DNA of 64,000 bases from Salinigranum salinum (GTDB taxonomy: Archaea > Halobacteriota > Halobacteria > Halobacteriales > Haloferacaceae). Position numbers and translations under genes: made by a program. Under the pieces are notes generated by a model. That model was not told the DNA's origin and made no database searches. It saw nothing but the letters and a program-made list of their open reading frames with translations. Below, one piece after another: positions 8,854 to 17,591 of this stretch. How positions within the stretch are numbered: the first letter of the stretch is position 1; every line of letters starts with the position of its first letter. The stretch lies in assembly GCF_009176545.1 (NCBI RefSeq), contig NZ_VTOJ01000002.1, positions 248,001 through 312,000 of the forward strand, written 5' to 3'.

Positions 8854-9852
8854 ATGACTGAACTCGTAGCGACGACACCCGGGCTGTTCCCCCTGCCCGA
8901 CTGGGCGAAGGGCGAACTGTCCGACCTGAAGGGCCACCAGAAAGGTGACCTCATCAGCGGCGACGAGGGGGAGGAGATCGTGGCCGCGTACGACCGCGCC
9001 CGGAGCGAGGCCGTCGACGACCAGCACGACGCCGGACTCGACCGCGTCGTCGAGGGACAGCTCCGGTGGGACGACATGCTCGCGCACCCGCTGACAGTCC
9101 ACGACAGCGTCGAGACGGGCGGCATCGTGCGGTACTACGACAACAACAACTTCTACCGCGATCCACAGATCCGGGGCGAACTCGACTTCTCGGGAGACGT
9201 CGCGCGGGAACTCGACGCGGCCACGGAGCTCACTGAGGGGCCGCTCCAGGCGGTCCTGCCCGGGCCCTACTCGCTGGCCGACCTCGCGACGGACGAGCAT
9301 TACGGGAGCGACGAGGAGCTCCTCGCCGGCGTCTCGGAGTTCCTCGCCGGCGAGGTGGCGGCGTTCCCCGACCACGAGACGCTGTTCCTCTTAGAACCCT
9401 CTCTGGTCGAGTCGCCGCCGGACGACGACCTCGCGGAGCGCGTGCCCGAGGCGATCTCCACGGTCGCGACCGAGACGGACGCCGACGTGGTCGTCCACAG
9501 CTACTGGGGCGCGCTCGACGAGAAGACGTACGCCCACCTGATGGATTCGGAGGTAGAAGCGCTCGGCTTCGACCTCGTCGCCGGCGACCGCGACGAGACG
9601 CTGTACAACGTCACGGAGTACGGGACGACGTCCGACGTCGCACTCGGCCTGGTCGACGGACAGAACACGCGGGTCGAGTCCGCCGAGACGATCCGCGAGC
9701 GCGTCGACTGGTTCACGGAGCAGGTGCCTGCCCAGGAGTTCGACACGGTGTACCTGACGTCGAACACCGAGCTGTTCTACCTCCCCGTCTCGAAGTACCG
9801 CGAGAAACTGGGTACGCTGGCCGCCGCCACGACCCCGGAGGTGGAGGCATGA
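8854..9852 (+). CDS. MetE-like protein 1, zinc site lost (split methionine synthase partner)
   Basis: A 332-residue member of the cobalamin-independent methionine synthase barrel family. Against the catalytic copy downstream, three of four zinc ligands are replaced. His215 remains, but the partner Cys is Tyr217, the Glu aligns with Val242, and the second Cys aligns with Thr305 (TSNTELFYLP against SPDCGLKLLP). It therefore cannot bind zinc in the classical way and resembles the N-terminal, methylfolate-side half of bacterial MetE. It overlaps metE2 by 4 bases, so the two probably form one enzyme. I chose ATG 8854 over the adjacent GTG 8851 by TATA spacing. Confidence 0.82.
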   Translation: MTELVATTPGLFPLPDWAKGELSDLKGHQKGDLISGDEGEEIVAAYDRARSEAVDDQHDAGLDRVVEGQLRWDDMLAHPLTVHDSVETGGIVRYYDNNNFYRDPQIRGELDFSGDVARELDAATELTEGPLQAVLPGPYSLADLATDEHYGSDEELLAGVSEFLAGEVAAFPDHETLFLLEPSLVESPPDDDLAERVPEAISTVATETDADVVVHSYWGALDEKTYAHLMDSEVEALGFDLVAGDRDETLYNVTEYGTTSDVALGLVDGQNTRVESAETIRERVDWFTEQVPAQEFDTVYLTSNTELFYLPVSKYREKLGTLAAATTPEVEA

Positions 9853-10931
9853 CGGGCCACCGGACCCCCGGCGTCGACACCCGCGAGCAGTTCCGGCCCG
9901 CGGGCCACGAGAACGAGCACTTCATCCTCACGTCCGTGGTGGGGTCGTACCCGAAGCCGAAGTGGCTCAACCGCGCCGCCGACCTCGTCGAGGACGACGA
10001 GTCGAAGTTCACCGACGAACACCTCCACGAGGCGCACGACGACGCCTGCCGCGTCATCGTCGACGAGCACGAACGCGCCGGCCTCGACACGGTGGTCGAC
10101 GGCGAGATGCGCCGCAACGAGATGGTGGAGTTCTTCGCCCACCGCATCGACGGCTACGAGTTCCACGGGCCGGTGAAGGTGTGGGGACACAACTACTTCG
10201 ACAAGCCCTCGGTCGTCGACGAGGTCGCGTACGACGAGCCGTGGCTCGTCGACGAGTTCGAGTTCACCCGTGACGCCGCCTCCCGACCCGTGAAAGTGCC
10301 CATCACGGGGCCGTACACCCTCGCGTCGTGGTCGTTCAACGAGGCCTACCCCACGGAGGCGGACCTCGCGTACGACCTCGCCGACCTCGTCAACCGCGAG
10401 GTCGAGAAGCTCGTCGACGCGGGCGCGCGGTACGTCCAGATCGACGAACCCGCGCTGGCGACGACGCCCGACGACCACGCCATCGTCGGCGAGTGCCTGG
10501 ACAGAATCGTCGACGACATCGATCCCGACGTCAGGGTCGGCCTGCACGTGTGTTACGGCGACTACTCGCGGATCTACCCCGAAGTGAACGACTTCCCGAT
10601 CGACGAGTTCGACGTCGAACTCTGCAACGGCGGCTTCGAGCAGATCGACGTCTTCACCGACCCCGAGTTCGAGCCGGACCTCGCGCTCGGCGTCGTCGAC
10701 GCGCACACCGCCGAGGTGGAGTCGGTCGCAGAGATCAAACGGAACGTCAAGCAGGGGCTGAAGGTGGTCCCGCCGGAGAAGCTCACCATCTCGCCCGACT
10801 GCGGGCTCAAACTCCTCCCACGGGAGATCGCCTACGGCAAGATGGAGAACATGGTGACCGCGACCCGCGAGGTCGAGGCCGAACTCGACGCCGGGGAGGT
10901 CGACCTCGCCGACCCGCTTCCGACGGCGTAG
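9849..10931 (+). CDS. methionine synthase MetE-like protein 2, catalytic zinc domain
   Basis: A 360-residue catalytic half of cobalamin-independent methionine synthase, which transfers a methyl group to homocysteine. The zinc ligands are visible as His233, Cys235, Glu257 and Cys318. Their spacing (2, 22, 61) equals that of E. coli MetE H641/C643/E665/C726. The start of the barrel reads TSVVGSYPKPKWL. It overlaps metE1 by 4 bases. The methyl donor (folate or another pterin) cannot be told from sequence. Convergent with the minus-strand genes that follow. Confidence 0.9.
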   Translation: MTGHRTPGVDTREQFRPAGHENEHFILTSVVGSYPKPKWLNRAADLVEDDESKFTDEHLHEAHDDACRVIVDEHERAGLDTVVDGEMRRNEMVEFFAHRIDGYEFHGPVKVWGHNYFDKPSVVDEVAYDEPWLVDEFEFTRDAASRPVKVPITGPYTLASWSFNEAYPTEADLAYDLADLVNREVEKLVDAGARYVQIDEPALATTPDDHAIVGECLDRIVDDIDPDVRVGLHVCYGDYSRIYPEVNDFPIDEFDVELCNGGFEQIDVFTDPEFEPDLALGVVDAHTAEVESVAEIKRNVKQGLKVVPPEKLTISPDCGLKLLPREIAYGKMENMVTATREVEAELDAGEVDLADPLPTA

Positions 10932-11056
10932 CGGCACTCGGGAGCGCCGGAGGGGAACGACGGCTTCGTTTTCGACACCGCGAGGCGACCGGGTGACAGA
11001 GGGGATCTCGTCGACGCCGGGAGTCGACGACTCCGGAGTCGCCCCAGACGGATGGT

Positions 11057-11296
11057 TCAGCCGTCGGGCTCCTCTCCGAGGGTGGCCCAGTGGAGTTTTG
11101 TCTCCCCTTCCGGGTGTGGTTCGAGCGTGACGTGGTAGTGTTCGGTTCCGGCCGCTCCCTCGACGGTCGCCACGACGCCGATATCTGCCGCGAACCGGAC
11201 CTCGAACCGTTCGACGTCCGATCGGGCGTCGAGTTCCTCGCGTACTCGGTCGATCAGTCGCTGCGTGTCGTCGTCCGATGAGTCAGCGTCGGTCAT
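11057..11296 (-). CDS. small acidic protein of unknown function
   Basis: A 79-residue acidic protein starting MTDADSSDDDTQRLIDRVRE, with a helical N-terminal part and then a run of beta-like segments (FEVRFAADIGVVATVE, EHYHVTLEPHPEGETKLHWATLGEEP). I do not recognise the family. Its composition and codon use match the neighbours, so it is likely real. It lies 85 bases downstream of the zinc-finger gene on the same strand and may share its transcript. Confidence 0.7.
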   Translation of the reverse strand: MTDADSSDDDTQRLIDRVREELDARSDVERFEVRFAADIGVVATVEGAAGTEHYHVTLEPHPEGETKLHWATLGEEPDG

Positions 11297-11381
11297 GGGT
11301 CTGAGGGAATCGTGCGGTTCGTGTTCGCTCGCCACGTCCAAGGCGGTGGTTTCCGACAGCACTGCGACACACGCGCTCGGC

Positions 11382-11585
11382 TCACTCCGCGAGGACGTCC
11401 AGCGTATGGTCTCGAACCGCCCCGCAACGGGGGCACTCGTGGTAGTAGTGAACCTGGCGTCCGTTCGTCTCGCTCTCCCACACGCCCTCCTCGTCCTCGT
11501 AGCCACACGCGGGGCACGTGCGCTCTTCGTGGTCGTAGTACGCTCTGAGCCGTTCCAGCGGCGAGCGAGTTCCGTCCGATGCCAT
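11382..11585 (-). CDS. small zinc-finger protein (HVO_0649-like)
   Basis: A 67-residue protein with two CxxC pairs (C24/C27 in CPACG, C51/C54 in CPRCG) separated by a short beta-rich loop, so it probably binds one zinc ion. The layout resembles the haloarchaeal HVO_0649 family of small zinc fingers; the function is unknown. The start MASDGTRSPLERLRAYYDHEERTC at 11585 is preceded by an AT-rich stretch (CCTAATATTTTTG at 11622-11634) that can serve as the TATA element. It is divergent from the Lrp/RCK regulator. Confidence 0.75.
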   Translation of the reverse strand: MASDGTRSPLERLRAYYDHEERTCPACGYEDEEGVWESETNGRQVHYYHECPRCGAVRDHTLDVLAE

Positions 11586-11751
11586 ACCCCGAGTCGATGC
11601 GCGAATGACAAAAACTTTGGGCCTAATATTTTTGAATGAGTAATATAGGGAGATCACAATTTCGTTACGAAAATGCTCGGCGGACACGGGCTCGTTGTCG
11701 GGGAAGACCGACTGCGTAATCCCTTTTGTCGAACCAGCAGTAGAGGAGGGT

Positions 11752-12519
11752 ATGGACTACCGGATCGACGAGATCGACCAACTGATTCTGTTCCATCTCG
11801 GGGTCGACGCCAGGAACACGTCCGCGCCGACGATCGCGGAGGAGGTGGACGTGACCCCGGCGACGGTTCGCAATCGCATCCGCCAGCTCGAGGAACACGG
11901 GATCATCCGGGGCTACCACGCGGACATCGACTACGAGGCAGCCGGGGGCAAGTTCACGACGCAGTTCACCTGTACTGCTCCCGTGAGCGAGCGCTCGAAG
12001 ATCGCTGCCGACGCGCTCACGACCCACGGCGTCGTGGAGGTACGGGAGCTGTTGGCCGGTCAGGAGAACCTGATCGTCACCGCAGTCGGCGAGGACACCG
12101 ACGACATCAACCGGATTGCACACCAGCTGTCGACACTGGGTGTGACGATCGAACGCGAGGACATCGTCCAGAACGAGTCGGTTCGACCCTACCAGTCGTT
12201 CGCCCCCGAGAACGGGACGACACGGTCGGCGGTCACCGGCTTCCAGAGCGTCGTCGGCGGGGCCGAAGTCGTCGAGTTCACCGCCTCCGAGGACGCGGAG
12301 ATCACCGGGTACACGCTCGACGAAGCCGACCGAACGGGGCTCCTGCCGGAGGGGGTGCTGGTGATCAGTATCGAACGCGGCGACCAGCGCATCACCCCGG
12401 ACGGTGATACGACGATCGAGCCGGGCGACGTCGTGGTGCTGTTCTCGCCGGACACGTTTCCGACACAGCTCATCGAGGCGTTCGACACGGAGCACCACGA
12501 TCCCGAGGAGATCGGGTAA
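11752..12519 (+). CDS. Lrp/AsnC-type regulator with C-terminal RCK_C domain
   Basis: A 255-residue transcription factor. The N-terminal helix-turn-helix (TIAEEVDVTPATVRNRIRQLEEHGII, about residues 25-50) and the following ferredoxin-like part match Lrp/AsnC. A TrkA_C/RCK_C ligand domain follows from about residue 183 (ITGYTLDEADRTGLLPEGVLVIS, then EPGDVVVLFSP). This fusion is common in haloarchaea and is thought to couple ligand sensing to transporter genes. It faces the APC-Usp permease gene across 141 bases, so regulation of that permease is the natural guess. Confidence 0.85.
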   Translation: MDYRIDEIDQLILFHLGVDARNTSAPTIAEEVDVTPATVRNRIRQLEEHGIIRGYHADIDYEAAGGKFTTQFTCTAPVSERSKIAADALTTHGVVEVRELLAGQENLIVTAVGEDTDDINRIAHQLSTLGVTIEREDIVQNESVRPYQSFAPENGTTRSAVTGFQSVVGGAEVVEFTASEDAEITGYTLDEADRTGLLPEGVLVISIERGDQRITPDGDTTIEPGDVVVLFSPDTFPTQLIEAFDTEHHDPEEIG

Positions 12520-12660
12520 CCAGCGGCGTACTGCGACTGTAAGTCCGTGAACGAGGTCGGCATCTGTTGTCCACTATCCCGACGACGTGACAGCCGACGG
12601 GAGCAGGTCGTCCGGATACGATCGACGGGCGTTCGAGACCCCCAGGGGTATGGGATCGAT

Positions 12661-15006
12661 CTACGCCGTCTCGCGCGGCGACCGGACGATACGTCTGAAC
12701 GGGCGGCGCTTCGAGAGGTGACGGCGGAGGTATCGGTAGATGGGGTAGAGGTAGTCCTCGACCTGCCCGGAGACGTCGCTCGGGTTCGCGTAGATCAGCA
12801 CGGGCACGTTCGCCTCGCGGGCCCGGTCGATGATCCGGTCGGGCGTGCTGCCGAAGACCCACCGTCGGAGACGGCGGTCCCGCGTCGCCCCGATCAGGAG
12901 GAGTCCACCGTTCCGCTTCGCCGCCCCGACCAGTCCCTCCGCGACGGTCGGGGCAGTCACGTTGTGCACTCGGACCGATCCGACGTCGGAAAGCGCGGCC
13001 ACCGTCCCCTCGACCGACTCTACACTGCCACCCCGTTCGGGATCGACACCGACGACGTGAATCTCGGCACCCTGTTCGCCGAGCCGGTTCACGAGTGGAA
13101 GGAGCGCCGTGTGGTGAGGTCCACCACCCGCCCCGAGTGTGATCGTCGAGAGGTCGTCGACGGCGTCGACATTGCTCGTGAAGAACACGCCACACGGTGC
13201 CTCGTACTCCACCGTCTCGGCGACGTCCTGGTGCTCCTCCGGATAGCCCATGAGGATGCGGTCGGCGCCGTCGTTTCGGGCCGTCTGGAGGATGTCGAAC
13301 GCCACGTCCCGGCAGACGTGTCCCTCGACGGTGTAGTCGACGTCGATGTCGGCGGCAGTGAGGAGCTCCTCCATCCGGTCGGTCCGCTTCTGCGCCGTCT
13401 CGTGGACCACCTCGCTCGGCGTCTGATCCGGGATGTGGGTGACGTTCAGGACCTGGACGATCGGCTCTCCCTCCTCACCGTCGGCCAACCGATCGGCGAG
13501 TCGGACGTACGGGGCGGCCCGGCTCGGACGGGCGACCGAGACGAGTATTCGGAACCGGTCGTCGCCGTCGTCTGCCGTCTCGTCGTCCACCGGGGTCGTC
13601 GTTCGGGGCCCCACGCCGGGCGGGACGTGCGGGGAAACGACCTCCTCGACGAGTTCGTCGACGTGTGGTGCCCCGCCCCAGACGAGGTAGGCGACGACCA
13701 GCGCGACCACGACGAGAACCCCGACACCGACGCCAACGGGCGGCAGGTTCGAGATGAGTGCGAGATTCGCCAGGATCCCGACGACCGGCAGCACCGGCAC
13801 GAGCGGCATCCGGAAACCACGCTCGATCCCCGGGAAGTTCCGTCTGGAGTAGATCAGCGTGGCGTTCACTACGGCGAGCGGGACGAGGAGGTTGAACGTG
13901 GCGAACCCGGTGAGTGGGTTGAGCCCCAGCACGTGAACGCCGACGAGCCCGTGTTCTGAAAAGAGCGTGATGAACACGAACACGAGCGCGACGATGGTCA
14001 CCGTCGCCATCGCAACGCTCCAGAAGGGTGTGCGATACCGGGGATGGATACGGGCAAGGCGGCGTGGGGCGTGACCCTGTCGGCCCATGAGCGAGCCGAT
14101 GCCGCTAGCGGCGAGGATCGACGCGTTCGAGGCCGAAACCATCGAGAAGACCGCACCCACGACGATGAGCGTCTGCCCCCACGGCCCGAGGAACGACGCG
14201 GCGACGCTCCCCATGGCCGTCTCGCCCTGTGCGAGGATCTCCCGCGAGACGGGCGCGTTCACCATCGCCACGATGACGAGCGCGTACAGCACGGTGACCG
14301 TGACGATACTCGCCGCAATCGCACGGGGGACGGTCTTCCGCGGCTCGATGATCTCGCCCGCGCTCGCGGCGATCGCGGAGAACCCGAAGAACGTGATGAA
14401 CGCCAGCGCCGCGACGGAGACGATCCCGACAGGTTCGGCCTGGAACCCGGTGACGAACGTCTCGGTCGCCCGGCCGGGTCCCGCGAACGCGACTGCGCCG
14501 CCGATGAAAACGAACAGCACGCCGACCTTCGCGCTCGTGACGAGCAGCTGGAATAGCCCCGACTCCTCGGTCCCGCGAGCGTTGAGAACGCCGAGTGTGA
14601 ACGCCGCCAGAATGCCGACCGTCCCGTGGGGGAGCACCCGGAGCGACTCGGGGAGGATGAACCGGAAGAACCACTCGTCCATCGTCGCGAGATAGAACGC
14701 CGTCGTTCCCGTGTATCCGAGGAACAGCGACATCCCGATCCCGTACTTGAGTCGATCGCGGCCCTCGAACGTCCGCGAACAGAAGAGGTAGCCGCCGCCG
14801 TTCTCCGAGTAGACCGAGGCGAACTCGGAGTACGCAGCGGCGGTGATCCCGGCGACGACCGCAGCGAGCACGAACGCGATCACCGCACTCGAACCGATCC
14901 GATACACTGCCGTCCCCGACAGGGAGAAGATGCCCGCCGCGATCATCGTCCCAAGTCCGATCGCGAAGGCGATCTTGAAATCCAGTGTCCGGGTGTGTTC
15001 GACCAT
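12661..15006 (-). CDS. APC amino-acid permease fused to UspA domains
   Basis: A 781-residue fusion. About 480 N-terminal residues form a 12-segment amino-acid/polyamine (APC) transporter starting DFKIAFAIGLGTMIAAGIFSLSG, with the conserved glycine-rich first helix. About 260 C-terminal residues form two universal stress protein domains; the second has the ATP-binding loop GATRDRRLRRWVFGSTP. The cytosolic Usp part may sense nucleotide or energy state and gate transport. I use the ATG at 15006 (MVEHTRTLDF), not a longer upstream frame. It converges on the Lrp/RCK regulator. Confidence 0.88.
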   Translation of the reverse strand: MVEHTRTLDFKIAFAIGLGTMIAAGIFSLSGTAVYRIGSSAVIAFVLAAVVAGITAAAYSEFASVYSENGGGYLFCSRTFEGRDRLKYGIGMSLFLGYTGTTAFYLATMDEWFFRFILPESLRVLPHGTVGILAAFTLGVLNARGTEESGLFQLLVTSAKVGVLFVFIGGAVAFAGPGRATETFVTGFQAEPVGIVSVAALAFITFFGFSAIAASAGEIIEPRKTVPRAIAASIVTVTVLYALVIVAMVNAPVSREILAQGETAMGSVAASFLGPWGQTLIVVGAVFSMVSASNASILAASGIGSLMGRQGHAPRRLARIHPRYRTPFWSVAMATVTIVALVFVFITLFSEHGLVGVHVLGLNPLTGFATFNLLVPLAVVNATLIYSRRNFPGIERGFRMPLVPVLPVVGILANLALISNLPPVGVGVGVLVVVALVVAYLVWGGAPHVDELVEEVVSPHVPPGVGPRTTTPVDDETADDGDDRFRILVSVARPSRAAPYVRLADRLADGEEGEPIVQVLNVTHIPDQTPSEVVHETAQKRTDRMEELLTAADIDVDYTVEGHVCRDVAFDILQTARNDGADRILMGYPEEHQDVAETVEYEAPCGVFFTSNVDAVDDLSTITLGAGGGPHHTALLPLVNRLGEQGAEIHVVGVDPERGGSVESVEGTVAALSDVGSVRVHNVTAPTVAEGLVGAAKRNGGLLLIGATRDRRLRRWVFGSTPDRIIDRAREANVPVLIYANPSDVSGQVEDYLYPIYRYLRRHLSKRRPFRRIVRSPRETA

Positions 15007-15439
15007 ATTTGCGCGATGTGTTTTGGAGTCAGAAAAAATAAACGGCGTCTGTTTTCGACAAGCCAAAAAGTTTCGGACGAAAATTCGTCTCGGACGTCTC
15101 TCGGTTGGACGCTCGCGAGTCGAACGGCGCTCGCGCTCTCACTGTCGGCGTGGAACCGGTTCCACGACGTGACTCGAATCGCCACCGGCGTGCTCCGCCG
15201 CCGACACGCTCGTCACGGACCGGGTCCAGCCGAAACTCCCGGCACTCACGGCCGACATGACCGGCCGGTGGCTGACCGACGAACCGCAGTGTGGGGGTCG
15301 CCGACGGGTTCGAGCCGTGTCCTCGTTCCGGCTTCGGGTCGCGTCAGGCCTCCGGACACCCGACACGTCCATCACTGTGTGAGCGGTGGTGCACCGAACC
15401 ACGCGGAATTTTTTGTGATTGCCGCCACCACGATCGGGT
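15007..15439. other. divergent intergenic region, APC permease / dUTPase-like gene
   Basis: No credible gene lies in this 433-base gap. Next to the permease it holds A-rich stretches suited to a minus-strand TATA box (GAAAAAATAAAC, 15032-15043). It also has a short palindrome GACGAA-AA-TTCGTC (15076-15089), a candidate operator. On the other side, TTTTTTGTGATT (15411-15422) lies about 20-30 bases before the ATG at 15440. Confidence 0.5.
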
Positions 15440-15865
15440 ATGTCACCTGACGAACTCGCGGATCGACTCGACGGCCTCGTCCACCGCGACACACAGGTCC
15501 ACGACGGCGGCGTCGACCTCACTGTCGCCGGGGTGCACGCCGTCTCGGGACCGGGCCAGGTCGACTTCGGCGGCGGCGAACTCGCCGAGGCGACCACCGG
15601 CCCCATCGACCCGACGAAACGCGATCCCGACGACGACTACGGCTGGTGGGCGCTCGGCGGCGGGACCTACCTCGTCGAGTACAACGAGTCGCTCGCTGGT
15701 GACGGGTTCGTCCAGCTCCAGCCGCGGATCGAACTCGTCGAGCGCGGCGTCTCCCACCCGACGCTCCACGTCGATGCACTCCCACGGATTCCGCTGACCG
15801 TCCCGACGGCGGGGCTCCAGCTCAAGGAGAACGCACGGGTGTCCACGCTGGTCCGGCAGGTGTGA
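15440..15865 (+). CDS. dUTPase/dCTP deaminase-like protein
   Basis: A 141-residue member of the trimeric dUTPase/dCTP deaminase fold. The family motifs appear in order: [14 protein letters not shown] near the start, [13 protein letters not shown] in the middle, then LQPRIEL and [30 protein letters not shown]. It would either deaminate dCTP or hydrolyse dUTP to keep uracil out of DNA. It is shorter than bacterial Dcd (about 190), and I cannot assign which reaction it performs. Single gene; the start ATG follows a T-rich promoter. Confidence 0.75.
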   Translation: MSPDELADRLDGLVHRDTQVHDGGVDLTVAGVHAVSGPGQVDFGGGELAEATTGPIDPTKRDPDDDYGWWALGGGTYLVEYNESLAGDGFVQLQPRIELVERGVSHPTLHVDALPRIPLTVPTAGLQLKENARVSTLVRQV

Positions 15866-16061
15866 CCCGATCACCAGCGATCAGTCTCCCGATGACCGAC
15901 CTCGGTTCCGCAGCAGCCGACTCGTGACGCGTCTCCGTCCACGTCCTGTCGGCCGTGCCGAGTTGCAGAGACGACACCCCGGGTGCAGACGTTCGTGAGG
16001 GACGGACAGCCGACAGTGCCACTCCGCAATCGGCACGACGGGCGTCCCGTTCTCGTCCTCG
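15866..16061. other. scrambled non-coding stretch beside the EF-1A remnant
   Basis: This stretch holds no complete gene. On the minus strand, in a different frame from the EF-1A remnant, an open stretch from about 16065 down to the stop codon at 15881-15883 encodes a short Cys/His-containing peptide ([19 protein letters not shown]). I do not recognise it. It may be the tail of another broken gene joined to the remnant. Confidence 0.4.
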
Positions 16062-16205
16062 AATATAGACCGGCAGTCGGAGCGGCGCGTCCGTGAGATG
16101 GTCCGGCACGCTGCCTGTCTCGAACGGCAGTCGACCGACGAGCGTGCTCTTTCCGCGGTCGACGTGACCGACGGTGGCCCGGTTCTGGTGCGTTTTGTCG
16201 CTCAC
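16062..16205 (-). pseudogene. EF-1A fragment (N-terminus joined to domain 2 start)
   Basis: The first 36 or so residues ([20 protein letters not shown], then [17 protein letters not shown]) are the start of archaeal elongation factor 1A, including the P-loop GHVDxGKST with His changed to Arg. The next residues [11 protein letters not shown] match the start of EF-1A domain 2, about 180 residues further on in an intact protein. So most of the GTPase domain is missing and the frame is lost after about codon 48. The GTG start at 16205 has no full-length gene behind it. This is a decayed duplicate or recombination scar, not a working factor. Confidence 0.75.
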
Positions 16206-16291
16206 CGCCCCGATCCACTATTCTTTCGTGATAGTAAGGTGGCCGTCGAGAGCGCGACGGGAGTTATCACGACGGCTCCCGTACGGGGCGC

Positions 16292-16801
16292 ATGGCAGCC
16301 GAGCCACACCCGATCGAGTCCGACGGCGCACGGACCGTCCGGCGGTACGTCGAGGAGTTTCTCAGTGGTGGCGACGTGGCGACCGCCACGGCACTCGCCC
16401 ACGAGGAGCTCCGGGTCCACCAGCTGGACGCCGACGTCGAGCGGAGCGGCCGGGCGCTGACCGTCAAACGGGTGCAGGGGTTGCACGAATCGGTGCCCGA
16501 CTACGGGCTCACGATCGACGAACTGTTCGACGGCGGCGACACCGTGACCGTGCGGGCGACCGCCAGCGGGACGCCAACGCGGACGTGGAACGGGCTGGCT
16601 CCGACCGGTCGCTCGTTCGCCGTCCCCACCGTTCACGTCTTCCGGCTCGAAGACGGTCGGATCGTCGAACAGTGGGAGCTCACCGACCGTCTGGGCGTCC
16701 GTCAACAACTCGGGCTGGTTCCGCCGACCCCACGGGCACTGTTCGCTCTCGGTCGGAGCCGACTCCGGCGGTGGCTGGGTGACCGATTCGGACGTTCCTG
16801 A
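16292..16801 (+). CDS. SnoaL-like ester cyclase family protein, copy 1
   Basis: A 169-residue SnoaL/NTF2-like protein. The conserved parts are VRRYVEEFLSGGDV, TIDELFDGGDTVTVRATASGTPTRTW, APTGRSFAVPTVHVFRLEDGRIVEQWEL and a C-terminal LGLVPPTPRALFALGR. The fold has a cone-shaped pocket; members include polyketide cyclases and many uncharacterised proteins, so the substrate is unknown. It has a same-length neighbour of clearly shared ancestry (17025-17534), so the pair arose by tandem duplication. Each seems to have its own promoter, as 223 bases separate them. Confidence 0.8.
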   Translation: MAAEPHPIESDGARTVRRYVEEFLSGGDVATATALAHEELRVHQLDADVERSGRALTVKRVQGLHESVPDYGLTIDELFDGGDTVTVRATASGTPTRTWNGLAPTGRSFAVPTVHVFRLEDGRIVEQWELTDRLGVRQQLGLVPPTPRALFALGRSRLRRWLGDRFGRS

Positions 16802-17024
16802 CCACGCGGGCACGGGACACGACCGACGCACGACAGACCGTCGTGGCACCCGATCGCGGGACGCCCGGCACACGCTGGTGCAGGACCGGTGGACGAGAGG
16901 GGTGGGGTGACGCGTCGGTTCGAGAGCCCGTCGGGGCGGCTGGAGGGTCGTCTCAGTGATCGGGACGGGGTCGAGTGGTGAGTACGATGTCAATTGTTAT
17001 CATGACTCACGACGTACAGTGAGT

Positions 17025-17534
17025 ATGAGTGCAGCATCGAATCGGCCGGAGGAGGACGCGGCCACGCTCTGTCGCCGGTACGTCGAGGAGTTCCTCGGCA
17101 CGGGTGACGCGTCGGTCGCCGAGGAGCTGCTCGACGAGCGGGTCGTCGCACACCAGCTCGGCGTCGAGCGCGACCTGCTCGGGCGTGACGCGGTCGTCGA
17201 GCAGATACTGGCGTTCAGGAACGCCGTGCCGGACTGGACGCTCGTAGTGGAGGACGTCGCCGCCGACGGCGACACCGTGATGTTACGCCTGACCGCACGC
17301 GGCACACCCGAGCACGCCTGGGGGAAGCTAGTGCCGACCGGGAAGTCGTTCGAGGCGGCCGCGTTCTTCGCGTTTCGCGTCGAGGGTGACCGGATCGTCG
17401 AGCAGTGGAATCTCGTGAACCTCGCGGGCGTGGGCAGGCAGCTCGGACTGATGCCACCGACCCCGCGGGCACTCGTGGCGATGGCCCGTCACCGACTGTC
17501 GCGTCGTCTCGACCGACGGCCGTCGACCGGCTGA
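17025..17534 (+). CDS. SnoaL-like ester cyclase family protein, copy 2
   Basis: A 169-residue paralogue of the preceding gene. Shared blocks include RYVEEFLGTGDASVAEEL, EDVAADGDTVMLRLTARGTPEHAWGKL, VPTGKSFEAAAFFAFRVEGDRIVEQW and GLMPPTPRALVAMARHRLSRRL. The ATG at 17025 aligns with copy 1 and gives the same length. The function is unknown; the NTF2-like pocket suggests a small-molecule enzyme or binder. It converges on a small minus-strand membrane protein gene. Confidence 0.8.
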   Translation: MSAASNRPEEDAATLCRRYVEEFLGTGDASVAEELLDERVVAHQLGVERDLLGRDAVVEQILAFRNAVPDWTLVVEDVAADGDTVMLRLTARGTPEHAWGKLVPTGKSFEAAAFFAFRVEGDRIVEQWNLVNLAGVGRQLGLMPPTPRALVAMARHRLSRRLDRRPSTG

Positions 17535-17591
17535 CGGTGGCGTTCGACCGCGGGCTCGCCAGAGGGCGCGGATGCGTTCGTCCCGCCGGCG

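Noticed and set aside
9777-10937. A 386-residue open frame opposite metE2
   Set aside because: It mirrors the real gene, lacks conserved motifs and would overlap the zinc-ligand-bearing MetE2 completely.
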